A DNA stretch of 64,000 bases from Manganitrophus sp963718695. GTDB lineage: Bacteria > Nitrospirota > Nitrospiria > SBBL01 > Manganitrophaceae. Positions within the stretch are counted from its first letter, which is position 1. Every line of letters starts with the position of its first letter. The position numbers were made by a program, and so were the translations under genes. The DNA is taken from assembly GCA_963718695.1 (NCBI GenBank), contig OY970371.1, forward strand, positions 2,542,001 to 2,606,000, in the 5' to 3' direction. Shown piece after piece: positions 50,108 through 58,261 of this stretch. A model generated the notes under the pieces. The model was not told the DNA's origin, did no database searches, and saw nothing but the letters and a program-made list of their open reading frames with translations.

Positions 50108-50539
50108 TCAGCGAACCGTAATTTCTTCGATGACTTCCTCTCGATACATTTGATCGAGGGTTGTCTTGTCTAAAAGTTCAATAATCTTGCTTTCAATCCT
50201 GCGGAGCGGGCTTCGAACGGTACACCGTTCCGTTTGTAAACACGTATTCTCTCCATCATGGCAGCGGACGATTTGGACGGGTCCCTCAATGGCACGGATT
50301 ACCTCACCGACGGTAATCAGCGAGGGTTCTTTTGCAAGGACATACCCTCCCTTCGGTCCATTCTGGCTGACGATGATCCCTTTTTTTGCAAGCCTCTGAA
50401 GAATCTTTGCTAGTAATTCCAATGGGATATTATATATTTCCGAAATTGTCCGGGTATTTGCGATGAAGTCTTCCCCTTGGCAGGACATATAGTTGATTGC
50501 CATGAGTGCATAATCTGTCTTTTTCGTAAGTTTTAGCAT
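50108..50539 (-). CDS. iscR: Rrf2 family Fe-S regulator IscR
   Basis: 143 residues. A winged-helix N-terminus (LTKKTDYALMAINYMS, LLAKILQRLAKKGIIVS, GPKGGYVLAK) is followed by the cluster ligands: three cysteines in RCHDGENTCLQTERC. With a [2Fe-2S] cluster IscR represses its own operon. A type-1 IscR box lies at its promoter, so the circuit is complete in this window. First gene of the isc operon. Confidence 0.95.
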   Translation of the reverse strand: MLKLTKKTDYALMAINYMSCQGEDFIANTRTISEIYNIPLELLAKILQRLAKKGIIVSQNGPKGGYVLAKEPSLITVGEVIRAIEGPVQIVRCHDGENTCLQTERCTVRSPLRRIESKIIELLDKTTLDQMYREEVIEEITVR

Positions 50540-50572
50540 AATGCTCTCGGAAAAGAATCGCCGACCATTTCA

Positions 50573-50597
50573 ATCGGCGACTACTTTAGTCGGATAT
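50573..50597 (-). promoter_or_regulatory. Type-1 IscR-binding box
   Basis: 25-bp near-palindrome containing CCGACT, AAAG, TAGTCG on the minus strand; about 21 of 25 positions fit the classical ATAxxCGACT...AGTCxxxTAT pattern. It starts just after the -10 box, the right place for repression by holo-IscR. A hairpin CGCCGA/TCGGCG (50559-50579) overlaps its 3' part. Confidence 0.88.
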
Positions 50598-50598
50598 A

Positions 50599-50627
50599 AA
50601 CATAACACAGCACTTTTCCCATGTCAA
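50599..50627 (-). promoter_or_regulatory. isc operon promoter
   Basis: On the minus strand TTGACA (50622-50627), 17-bp spacer, TATGTT (50599-50604). Perfect -35, weak -10, about 60 nt before the iscR ATG, adjoining the IscR box. Confidence 0.85.
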
Positions 50628-50657
50628 CCGAAAATTCATCGGCCGATTTAGAAAAAT

Positions 50658-50924
50658 CTAGGGGTGAAGTTTTTCGATTTCTGCTTTTGCGATTTTATTA
50701 TTTGGATCTCTTTTGAGGGCTTCTGCGAAGGAAGTCATGGCTTTCTGTGTCAATCCGGTCTTTTTATAGATCAGACCCAATTCCACATGAAATTCGGTCT
50801 GGGTGGGATCCAAGGAGACTCCCTTTTTTAGAATTTCAGCTGCATCACGCAGCTTGCCGGGGATGCGGGCCATTGCTTGGCCGTACCGCAAATAATAGAC
50901 CGCTTTATCGATTCTCTCCGGCAT
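50658..50924 (-). CDS. Frame-shifted TPR end of the DUF4388-DnaJ gene
   Basis: 88 codons from an internal ATG (MPERIDKAVYYLRYGQAM). Three TPR-like helix pairs: RDAAEILKKGVSLDPTQ, EFHVELGLIYKKTGLTQKA, MTSFAEALKRDPNN. The same frame continues upstream without a stop to the A8 run, so it is the C-terminus of the preceding gene. Confidence 0.6.
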   Translation of the reverse strand: MPERIDKAVYYLRYGQAMARIPGKLRDAAEILKKGVSLDPTQTEFHVELGLIYKKTGLTQKAMTSFAEALKRDPNNKIAKAEIEKLHP

Positions 50925-52168
50925 CTTATTAATGGCTTCCTGAAAGAAGTAACAGGCGTCTCGAAGATCCCCTTTCTGAAGCGCGGCCTGTCCACGCGAA
51001 AAAAAATCTCGATGTGTCGGCTCCGCCTGTTTCTGATTTTGTTTTCCGCTTGCCAGCTCAGTATCGTAGGCGTTCCTTTTTTTTCTAATAAGAGCGTGTC
51101 GTAAGCCTGGGTGATCCGGACAAAGAGGCTTTCCAGTTCTTTTTTTACCTGGCCCATTTCAGCTTCAAAGTGACGATCCGGATGGTATTCTTTTGCAAGC
51201 CTAAAATAAGCCTTCTTAATCTCGTCTCGACCGGCCGAGGGGGTTACTTTTAATATTTCATAGTAGTTCTGATTCTCCATCTGCAGGTAGGCCTCCCGAA
51301 CTTTTTGGACCGTCGCCTCTTTCTCCTCGTCCTCCTCGTCGAAAAATGCCTCCTTGAGTGCTTCTTCTTCCTCTGCTACAGGGGGAGCCTCGTCCATTTC
51401 CGATTTAAAATCCTGCTGGCTGACTTCTTCGGTCTTTTCTGTCTTCTGGAGCGTCGGCTGTAGAATCCCCGCCGTGATAAAAAAGTAGAGCACCCTGGCG
51501 CAATCGATGGATGGTATCGATGATTCGCAAAGAACGTCGCGCAAAGTCCGCTCCCCGTCTACCAGGCGCAGGAGATCACGCTCCGCTGCATTGAGGTTTA
51601 CGCTCTGGAAAAGGGAGCGAGGATCGGTGGAAAGATGTAGGACGCTATGGAGCGGAGGAAGATCACGGATCAACCGGTTCCAGTCCTGGATCCGCTTGAT
51701 TCCATCGAGAATAATATCCCCCGTGCTGATTTGGAGGGTAATGACCTCCTCTGAAGGGAGCGGTCCTTCTATAAATTCATAATCTCCCTCGACCCAGGTA
51801 AAAGGGCTCAAAACAATCTCTCTGACCTGAAAGACCACCCCCGCGAAGAGATCCTTCGGAGCAATGAAGCCCTGTTCAACCAAAATGGTTCCTTGCCGCT
51901 TGCCGGTCTTCTTCAGCAGATCGACGGAGATCTCGTATTGCCTAAAGTTGATCTTCCCCGCCTTCAGGAGCACCTCTCCCAAACGGTCATCGGAGTAAAG
52001 CGAAGAGGCAAAAATAATGTCCCCCTCCTGGATAAAGATCGACTTGTTCAAATCGTTTCTTTTGAGGATAAGAACGCCGGTTCTTCGCTCGCTGCGAAGA
52101 AGCTGCAGGAGGACCGGCAACCGGGTATCTCGGATTCGGCCGGAAGGAAGGATGGAAGATGCTGTCAT
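50828..52168 (-). CDS. Zero-frame product of the DUF4388-DnaJ gene
   Basis: 446 residues from ATG 52168, five bases after the secF stop. It includes the DUF4388 and J domains; the last ~55 residues (after LLLEKKG) are the out-of-frame tail. DUF4388 proteins occur in gliding and regulatory contexts. Position directly behind secF suggests co-transcription with the secretion genes. Confidence 0.6.
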   Translation of the reverse strand: MTASSILPSGRIRDTRLPVLLQLLRSERRTGVLILKRNDLNKSIFIQEGDIIFASSLYSDDRLGEVLLKAGKINFRQYEISVDLLKKTGKRQGTILVEQGFIAPKDLFAGVVFQVREIVLSPFTWVEGDYEFIEGPLPSEEVITLQISTGDIILDGIKRIQDWNRLIRDLPPLHSVLHLSTDPRSLFQSVNLNAAERDLLRLVDGERTLRDVLCESSIPSIDCARVLYFFITAGILQPTLQKTEKTEEVSQQDFKSEMDEAPPVAEEEEALKEAFFDEEDEEKEATVQKVREAYLQMENQNYYEILKVTPSAGRDEIKKAYFRLAKEYHPDRHFEAEMGQVKKELESLFVRITQAYDTLLLEKKGTPTILSWQAENKIRNRRSRHIEIFFRVDRPRFRKGIFETPVTSFRKPLIRCRRESIKRSIICGTAKQWPASPASCVMQLKF

Positions 52169-52173
52169 AACTC

Positions 52174-53097
52174 TCAGCTCTGTGAGGCTCTTTTTAATAC
52201 CCCCACCCTCTTTCTCCAGAGGAGAAGAAGCGGGCTGGCGATAAACCAAGACGAGTAGGTTCCGACGATCAACCCTAATATCATGGCAAGGGTAAAATCG
52301 TGAATGACCTCCCCGCCGAAGAAGAAGATTGCCATGAGGGCCAAAAAGGTCGTCACGCCGGTAATAAATGTCCGGGAGAGGACCTCGTTGATGGAGCGGT
52401 TGATGAGTTCCTCGAACGATTCCTTTTTCCGCATTCTGAGATTTTCCCGGATCCGGTCGAACACAACCACCGTATCGCTTAAAGAGTATCCGGCGAGGGT
52501 CAAGAGCGCCGTGACAAGCAACAGATTAATCTCCTTGCCGAGAAGGAAGAAGATCCCCAGAACAGCGAGAACATCGTGAAAGGTCGCCAGGGTCGCTGCA
52601 ATTCCGAACTTGAATTCGAAGCGGAAAGCGATATAGATAATAATGCCGATCATGGAGATGATAATCGCCAACAAGGCATCTTCCCGGAGCTTTTGTCCTA
52701 CGGTCGGTCCGATTTCGGTGCTGCTCTCGACCGTAAAATTGTTCCCCGACATTTTTTTGTCCAACGCCTCTTGTACCTGCTCCATCACCGTCTTCTGGCC
52801 GACCTCCTGCTTCTTCAGACGGATCAGCAGCTTGTTCTCAGAGACGACTTCCTGTAGCTCAGCCCCCTTCACTCCCCCTTCTTCCAGGGCCGCCCTTGCC
52901 TCCTCGATCTTGATCGGCTGGTCAAATTTGAGTTGGATGGCCGCCCCGCCGGAAAAGTCGATCCCCAAGTTGGCCTTTCCCTGCGAAATACGCAGCACGG
53001 CCACGATACCTAAAGCAACCAGCACCCCTGAGAGGGCAAAAAAGAGATGGCGTTTTCCCACAAAATTAATGTTCGTATTTTTAAATACCTGAAACAT
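52174..53097 (-). CDS. secF: Protein translocase subunit SecF
   Basis: 307 residues from ATG 53097 (GGAGG immediately upstream; the frame goes on to 53127). Six membrane segments; the first periplasmic loop has GIDFSGGAAIQLKFD, and the core DTVVVFDRIRENLR and SINEVLSRTFITGVTTFLALMAIFFFGG are diagnostic. With SecD it uses the proton motive force to help Sec-dependent export. Confidence 0.96.
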   Translation of the reverse strand: MFQVFKNTNINFVGKRHLFFALSGVLVALGIVAVLRISQGKANLGIDFSGGAAIQLKFDQPIKIEEARAALEEGGVKGAELQEVVSENKLLIRLKKQEVGQKTVMEQVQEALDKKMSGNNFTVESSTEIGPTVGQKLREDALLAIIISMIGIIIYIAFRFEFKFGIAATLATFHDVLAVLGIFFLLGKEINLLLVTALLTLAGYSLSDTVVVFDRIRENLRMRKKESFEELINRSINEVLSRTFITGVTTFLALMAIFFFGGEVIHDFTLAMILGLIVGTYSSWFIASPLLLLWRKRVGVLKRASQS

Positions 53098-53212
53098 AAA
53101 CCTCCTCATTGAAGCGCCCCGCCGCAAGCGGCGGGAGCTTCGACCCGAATGGAGAAATTATCTATTTGATTCGCGCGTCTAACCGTGCGTGTTAAGCGTC
53201 CGCACGTTTGCA

Positions 53213-54847
53213 TTAGATGCTGAGCCGCTGCAGCTTCCATCGGCTATTGATGAAATCATAGACCACTTTGCTCCCGACGAGAGCAGTAAACAAATTGATC
53301 ATCACTCCGAGCGAGAGGGAAACGGCAAAACCCTTGATCGGGCCGGTGCCGAAGAGAAAGAGAACGGCCGCGGTAATCAGCGTCGTCACGTGGGAATCAA
53401 AGATGGAGGAAAAAGCTTTGTGATAACCCGCATCGACCGCCAGCCGAACCGGTTTTCCGGCTCGGAGTTCATCCCGAATCCGCTCAAAGATCAAAACATT
53501 CGAGTCGACCGACATCCCGATCGTCAGAATAATCCCGGCAATTCCCGGTAAGGTGAGGGTGGCATTGAGGGCGGCCATCGCCCCCAATAACAAGACAATG
53601 TTAAAGACCATGGTGACGTCGGCCAATAAGCCCGAAGCGCGATAATAGATAACCATGAACGAGACGACCAAAAGGGTTCCAATGATCCCCGCCTTTAAGC
53701 CGTTCCCGATCGAGTCCTGGCCTAAGGAGGGGCCGACCGTCACGTTTTGGATGATCTTCACCGGCGCCGGGAGCGCACCGGCCCGCAATACGATCGATAA
53801 GTCATTTGCCTGATCCATCGTAAAGGTTCCGGAAATCTGGGCGCGCCCTCCGGAGATTTTCTCCTGAATCACCGGGGCGGAGTAGACCGTATTGTCGAGA
53901 ACGATTGCCAGGCGCCGCCGGCGGTTCTCTTCCGTAATCTTCTCGAATAATCTTGCGCCGACCGGATCAAAGGTAATGGCGACATAAGGCGTATTGAACT
54001 CCCCGATCGACACACGGGCATCGCTCAATAGATCACCGGAGAGCGCCGCCTGCCGCTTGACCAGGAAAGGACGCTTCGTGACCTTACCGGTCTCCTCATT
54101 TACATTTCGCTCAAAGAGGACCTGGTTGTCCGGTGGAATCCGGCTCTCGTACTCCTGAAGGAAAGCGGCCTCTTGCTCCGCTTCGATTTGAGGCGGAAAT
54201 TGTCGAGAAATCGGATTTTCATCATCGACCAGCTTGAATTCAAGCTGAGCAGTCCTTCCGATCAATGCAATCGCCCGCTGCGGGTCCTTAATCCCCGGGA
54301 GTTGGACGAGAATCTCATTCGTACCCTGCTTCTGAATCAACGGTTCCGTGACGCCGAATTGGTCGATCCGGTTCCGGATCGTCTCCAACGCTTGAGAGGT
54401 GGACGACTCCAGTATTCGCTTGACCTCCGACTCCCGAAGGGTCAGGACGATCTCTCCCGGACCGGATTGTTTGGTCATCAGGTTCGGATACGCTTCATCA
54501 ATGATTTTTGAAATCGCCTCTTTATTTTCCGGAGCAAAGGAGAAAAGGATGTCTCTTCCCTCCCTCCGGATCGACTGGGCGGGCAGACTCTTTTCCTCCA
54601 ACGATCCCTTCAAACTCTCAAGAGTCCGATCTACCGTGTTATCGACCGCCTTCTCCCCTTCGACTTCCATCACCAAATGCATCCCCCCCTGGAGATCGAG
54701 TCCGAGTGTGATCCCCTTGTCCGGGAAGAACCGGCCCCACCAGGAAGGAAGCTTTGAATAGAGCGGCGTCGATGGAAGAAAGAAAACGATGGAGATAACG
54801 ATCGTGAGCAGAATAAAAATTAAACGTCCTCGAATTCCTTTCTTCAT
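53213..54847 (-). CDS. secD: Protein translocase subunit SecD
   Basis: 544 residues. TM1 (LIFILLTIVISIVFFLP), GITLGLDLQGGMHLV, the P1 periplasmic domain (about 60-340), and the five C-terminal helices with NVLIFERIRDELRAG and the GFAVSLSLGVMINLFTALV end. The ATG overlaps the yajC stop by 4 nt. The 115-bp gap to secF has no gene. Confidence 0.96.
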   Translation of the reverse strand: MKKGIRGRLIFILLTIVISIVFFLPSTPLYSKLPSWWGRFFPDKGITLGLDLQGGMHLVMEVEGEKAVDNTVDRTLESLKGSLEEKSLPAQSIRREGRDILFSFAPENKEAISKIIDEAYPNLMTKQSGPGEIVLTLRESEVKRILESSTSQALETIRNRIDQFGVTEPLIQKQGTNEILVQLPGIKDPQRAIALIGRTAQLEFKLVDDENPISRQFPPQIEAEQEAAFLQEYESRIPPDNQVLFERNVNEETGKVTKRPFLVKRQAALSGDLLSDARVSIGEFNTPYVAITFDPVGARLFEKITEENRRRRLAIVLDNTVYSAPVIQEKISGGRAQISGTFTMDQANDLSIVLRAGALPAPVKIIQNVTVGPSLGQDSIGNGLKAGIIGTLLVVSFMVIYYRASGLLADVTMVFNIVLLLGAMAALNATLTLPGIAGIILTIGMSVDSNVLIFERIRDELRAGKPVRLAVDAGYHKAFSSIFDSHVTTLITAAVLFLFGTGPIKGFAVSLSLGVMINLFTALVGSKVVYDFINSRWKLQRLSI

Positions 54848-55194
54848 TTCGCGCGCTCCTCGGCCCCTCCGGCCTCAGCGGTTTGGATCTCTTCAATGTA
54901 ATTTCTTCCTACTTTCACGCGAACCCCCTCTGCAATCTGGATCGTCACGACATCCGGAGTAAGGTTGGTGACTGTTCCCATTATTCCCCCGGTGGTCGTC
55001 ACGCGGTCCCCTTTCTTTAAAGCCTCAATCATCGCTTTTCTCTTTTTCATTTTCTTCTGTTGAGGCATGACCAAAAGAAAATAAAAAATAACAAAAATTA
55101 AAATAAATGGGATAAACGAAAGCATCGGATTCCCCGGTGCCGTCGGTGCTCCTCCTGCTTGCGCCCATGCATTTGATTCAAACCATTCTAACAA
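54844..55194 (-). CDS. yajC: Preprotein translocase subunit YajC
   Basis: 116 residues. One membrane helix (MLSFIPFILIFVIFYFLLVMP type, about 24-45) followed by QQKKMKKRKAMIEALKKGDRVTTTGGIMGTV, the YajC signature. Accessory of SecDF; the tgt-yajC-secD-secF order is widely conserved. Confidence 0.95.
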   Translation of the reverse strand: MLEWFESNAWAQAGGAPTAPGNPMLSFIPFILIFVIFYFLLVMPQQKKMKKRKAMIEALKKGDRVTTTGGIMGTVTNLTPDVVTIQIAEGVRVKVGRNYIEEIQTAEAGGAEERAK

Positions 55195-55245
55195 CGCAAC
55201 CTCCTAGTAGTATATCCGGAATAAAGGAAAGGGGGGAGGAAACAC

Positions 55246-56427
55246 TCAGGCTTCCGACTCCGCTCTTTCGATCTCCGGATTCCGCTTCTGGTAGAACTCG
55301 CCTCGAAACCGCTCCAACGTATTTTTCTCGATCGCCTGACGTAAACCTTCCATGAGGGTGAGATAATAATATAGGTTATGCAACGTATTCAACCGAATTG
55401 CCAAGAGCTCTTTTGCCATGAAGAGGTGCCGCAAATAGGCGCGCGAAAAGTTCCGGCAAGTATAACAGCCGCAATCAACGTCCAGGGGCCGGTCATCCTC
55501 CGTATACTGCGCATTCTTAATATGAATTCTCCCGCGAGAGGTAAAAAGAGATCCGGTCCGCGCGTGCCGGGTCGGAAGGACACAATCAAAGAGATCGACC
55601 CCCCGCATCACCCCCTCCACCAAATCTTCCGGTGTGCCGACCCCCATCAAATAACGCGGGAACGTCTCCGGAATCAGCGGAACCACTTCGTCTAAAATAT
55701 GGAGCATCTGCTCCTGGGGCTCTCCGACCGAGAGGCCGCCGATGGCGATCCCGTCAAATCCGATCTCCAGCAGATCTTGCGTTGCCTTTCTTCGCAGATC
55801 ATTATGGAAGCCCCCCTGGACGATGCCGTACAGGAACTGATCCTCCCGTCGATGGGCCGTTTTGCAGCGGCGGGCCCAGTCGAGCGTCCGGTCGAGCGAA
55901 GCGGCGGTCTTTGCGTAGTCGGACGGATACGGCAGACATTCATCAAAGGCCATAATGATGTCGGCCCCCAATCCCTCCTCAATCTCGATCGCCTTTTCGG
56001 GTGTAATAAAATGGCGCGAGCCGTCGAGATGAGACTGAAACGTCACCCCCTCGTCGGTCACCTTCGTCAGAAGATTCAGGCTGAAGATTTGATAGCCGCC
56101 GCTGTCGGTGAGGATCGGGCGGTTCCAGCCGATGAAGGAATGAAGTCCGCCGCGCCGCGCGATAAATTCGTGTCCCGGTCGAAGATAAAGATGGTATGCA
56201 TTGCCGAGGATGATCTGCGCGCCGAGCCGTTCGAGATCTTCGGGCGACATTCCTTTGACGCTTCCCAACGTTCCGACCGGCATAAAGGCCGGGGTCTGGA
56301 TCTCGCCGTGGAGGGTCCGCACCACGCCGCGCCGCGCCGGGGTGCTCTCGGAACGATGAAGAAATCGAAAGTGCTCTCCCGCCAGCCCTTCTTTCTTCTC
56401 GGTCGTGTCGATTTCAATCCTTTCCAC
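55246..56427 (-). CDS. tgt: tRNA-guanine (queuine) transglycosylase
   Basis: 393 residues. Asp in LTDSGGYQIFSL, FDECLPYPSDY, GIVQGGFHNDLRR, GIAIGGLSVGE, and the zinc ligands CGCYTCRNFSRAYLRHL. It exchanges G34 of tRNAs with preQ1 for queuosine. The start overlaps the argS stop by one base. The N-terminal 20 residues are longer than usual. Confidence 0.96.
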   Translation of the reverse strand: MERIEIDTTEKKEGLAGEHFRFLHRSESTPARRGVVRTLHGEIQTPAFMPVGTLGSVKGMSPEDLERLGAQIILGNAYHLYLRPGHEFIARRGGLHSFIGWNRPILTDSGGYQIFSLNLLTKVTDEGVTFQSHLDGSRHFITPEKAIEIEEGLGADIIMAFDECLPYPSDYAKTAASLDRTLDWARRCKTAHRREDQFLYGIVQGGFHNDLRRKATQDLLEIGFDGIAIGGLSVGEPQEQMLHILDEVVPLIPETFPRYLMGVGTPEDLVEGVMRGVDLFDCVLPTRHARTGSLFTSRGRIHIKNAQYTEDDRPLDVDCGCYTCRNFSRAYLRHLFMAKELLAIRLNTLHNLYYYLTLMEGLRQAIEKNTLERFRGEFYQKRNPEIERAESEA

Positions 56428-58103
56428 TACATCCGCTCCGGCGCCCGCACCCCTAAAATGGCCAGGGCATTCCTTAAGACAATCTGGACCGCCGCCATCA
56501 AGACCAGCCGGGCGCGCGTTCGGGGAAGATCCTCCGTCACCACCCGATGATCGAAGTAATAGCGATGGAGCATGCCGGCCAACTCCTGAAGGTAGAAGGT
56601 CAAGCGGTGAGGCTCCAACACCTCCGCGGCCGATTGAAGCAGATCGGGATAAATGGAAAGCTGTTTGATCAGCGCCTGCTCCTCCGGAAGATCCAAGACC
56701 GTCAGATCGGCCAGTTTCACATTTTGAATCTCCGCTTCCACGTTCACCCCCCGCTCGGCCGCCACGCGGAGGATGCTGCAGACGCGGGCATGGGCATATT
56801 GAACGTAATAGACCGGATTCTCGGTAGAAGCCTTCTTGGCCAACTCCAGGTCGAAATCGAGGGACGTATCGGATCGGCGCATCAGAAAGAAGAACCGGGT
56901 CGCATCGATCCCCACTTCGTCCATCACCTCCCGGAGCGTTACGAATTCGCCGGAGCGCTTCGACATCGCCACCGGCTTCCCCTCCCGAAGCAGGTTGACC
57001 AGTTGATGAATGACGATATCGAGCCGATCGGGAGAGTGGCCCATGGCGGCGGCGACCGCCTTGACCCGGGCGATGTAGCCGTGATGGTCGGCCCCCCAGA
57101 TGTCGATCAGCCGATCGTATCCCCGCTCGAATTTGTTCCGGTGATAGGCGATGTCGGAGGCGAAATAAGTCATCTGACGATTGCTCCGCATCACCACCCG
57201 GTCCTTATCATCCCCATAGCGGGTGGTCGCGACCCAGAGGGCACCGTCCTGCTCATAGAGCACCCCCGCCGATTTCAGGAATTCAAGGGAGGCATCGACC
57301 TCTTTGTTCCGGTAAAGATCTTCTTCGGGAAACCACCGATCGAAGTGAACACCAAATTGATCCAGGTCCCGCCGGATCCAACCGAGGATCGTCTGGTAAC
57401 TTGTCCGGACAAAATAAGGGAGATGCTCCTCTTCGGAGCCGGTCAGGTATCGATCGCCGGCCGACTGCTTGATCTCCTCGGCGATCTCGATAATATAACT
57501 TCCCCGGTAACTCTCATCCGGAAAGGTCACTTTTTCGCCGAAGAGTTCCCGGTAACGAAGATAAGTGGAGCGGCCCAACAGATTCATCTGATTGCCGACA
57601 TCGTTAATATAATATTCCCGGTCCACCTGGTAACCGACCGCCTGGAGAAGAAGGGCCAATGCATCCCCCAATGCGGCCGCCCGGCCGTGCGCGACATGGA
57701 GCGGGCCGGTCGGATTGGCGCTGACGAACTCGATCTGGACCTTCTTTCCCGCGCCCACCGAAGCCCGGCCATAGCGCTCTTTCTTTTCAAGGATGTCGAG
57801 AAGCGCCTGATGCCAATGATCCTTGCTCAGGAAAAAATTGATGTAACCGGGGCCGGCAATTTCTATTTTTTGAATCAGCGGAGAGCGCCCCTGGAGCATT
57901 GAAACCAGGTCCGAAGCAATCTCTCGTGGAGGGCGACCCTCTTCCTTCGAGAGAGAGAGGGCCAGCGTCGTCGCAAAATCGCCCTGCCCCTCCCGCTTGG
58001 GGACCTCCAAAATGATTTGAGGGCTCTTCCCCTGCTTGAGCTTCCCCTGCGTTCGGGCCTCCGCGACCACCTCTGTAAGGAGAGCGGTCAATATGGCTTT
58101 CAT
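56427..58103 (-). CDS. argS: Arginyl-tRNA synthetase
   Basis: 558 residues. HIGH motif as HVAHGR in SANPTGPLHVAHGRAAALGD, KMSKS as AMSKRSG, and the C-terminal anticodon domain with RYYFDHRVVTEDLPRTRARL. The N-terminal additional domain occupies ~1-110. It charges tRNA-Arg. Upstream (58104-58261) is non-coding and leads into the insertion sequence, which therefore lies in the argS promoter region. Confidence 0.96.
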   Translation of the reverse strand: MKAILTALLTEVVAEARTQGKLKQGKSPQIILEVPKREGQGDFATTLALSLSKEEGRPPREIASDLVSMLQGRSPLIQKIEIAGPGYINFFLSKDHWHQALLDILEKKERYGRASVGAGKKVQIEFVSANPTGPLHVAHGRAAALGDALALLLQAVGYQVDREYYINDVGNQMNLLGRSTYLRYRELFGEKVTFPDESYRGSYIIEIAEEIKQSAGDRYLTGSEEEHLPYFVRTSYQTILGWIRRDLDQFGVHFDRWFPEEDLYRNKEVDASLEFLKSAGVLYEQDGALWVATTRYGDDKDRVVMRSNRQMTYFASDIAYHRNKFERGYDRLIDIWGADHHGYIARVKAVAAAMGHSPDRLDIVIHQLVNLLREGKPVAMSKRSGEFVTLREVMDEVGIDATRFFFLMRRSDTSLDFDLELAKKASTENPVYYVQYAHARVCSILRVAAERGVNVEAEIQNVKLADLTVLDLPEEQALIKQLSIYPDLLQSAAEVLEPHRLTFYLQELAGMLHRYYFDHRVVTEDLPRTRARLVLMAAVQIVLRNALAILGVRAPERM

Positions 58104-58245
58104 CGATTCTTCCTGGGCATGTGATATAGCCGCGCTGTGAATGGGGCGGCTGACCTTAACGATCGGCGAGCGATCTTCAACCTGAAGCGCTATAGAAAAA
58201 GGAAAAACAAGCTTTTGAGTATAACGGATCTGATTGAAAAGTCAA

Positions 58246-58261
58246 CTCTCTGGGTCGGTTT
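58246..58261. repeat. Target-site duplication, left copy
   Basis: CTCTCTGGGTCGGTTT, identical to 59680-59695, directly flanking the insertion sequence. Confidence 0.9.

Larger units (their letters stand above)
50658..52168 (-). pseudogene. DUF4388-DnaJ-TPR gene with a frame change at an A8 run
   Basis: Reads as one ~503-residue protein if the frame shifts by -1 at the run of eight A (51077-51084, T8 on the plus strand). N-terminal DUF4388-like region (VLLQLLRSERRTGVLILKR, EGDIIFASSLYSDDRLGEVLLKAG; about 1-250), a J domain with NYYEILKVTPSAGRDEIKKAY and HPDRHF (about 325-385), then in the new frame NAYDTELASGKQNQ ... RGQAALQKGDLRDACYFF and TPR repeats to the end. Without the shift the protein ends in an Arg/Pro-rich random tail. 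A sequencing indel, a mutation or a programmed slip are all possible. Confidence 0.75.

Noticed and set aside
56547..57902. Long plus-strand open frame opposite argS
   Set aside because: Shadow of the arginyl-tRNA synthetase gene; Asp/Arg/His-rich with no family features.
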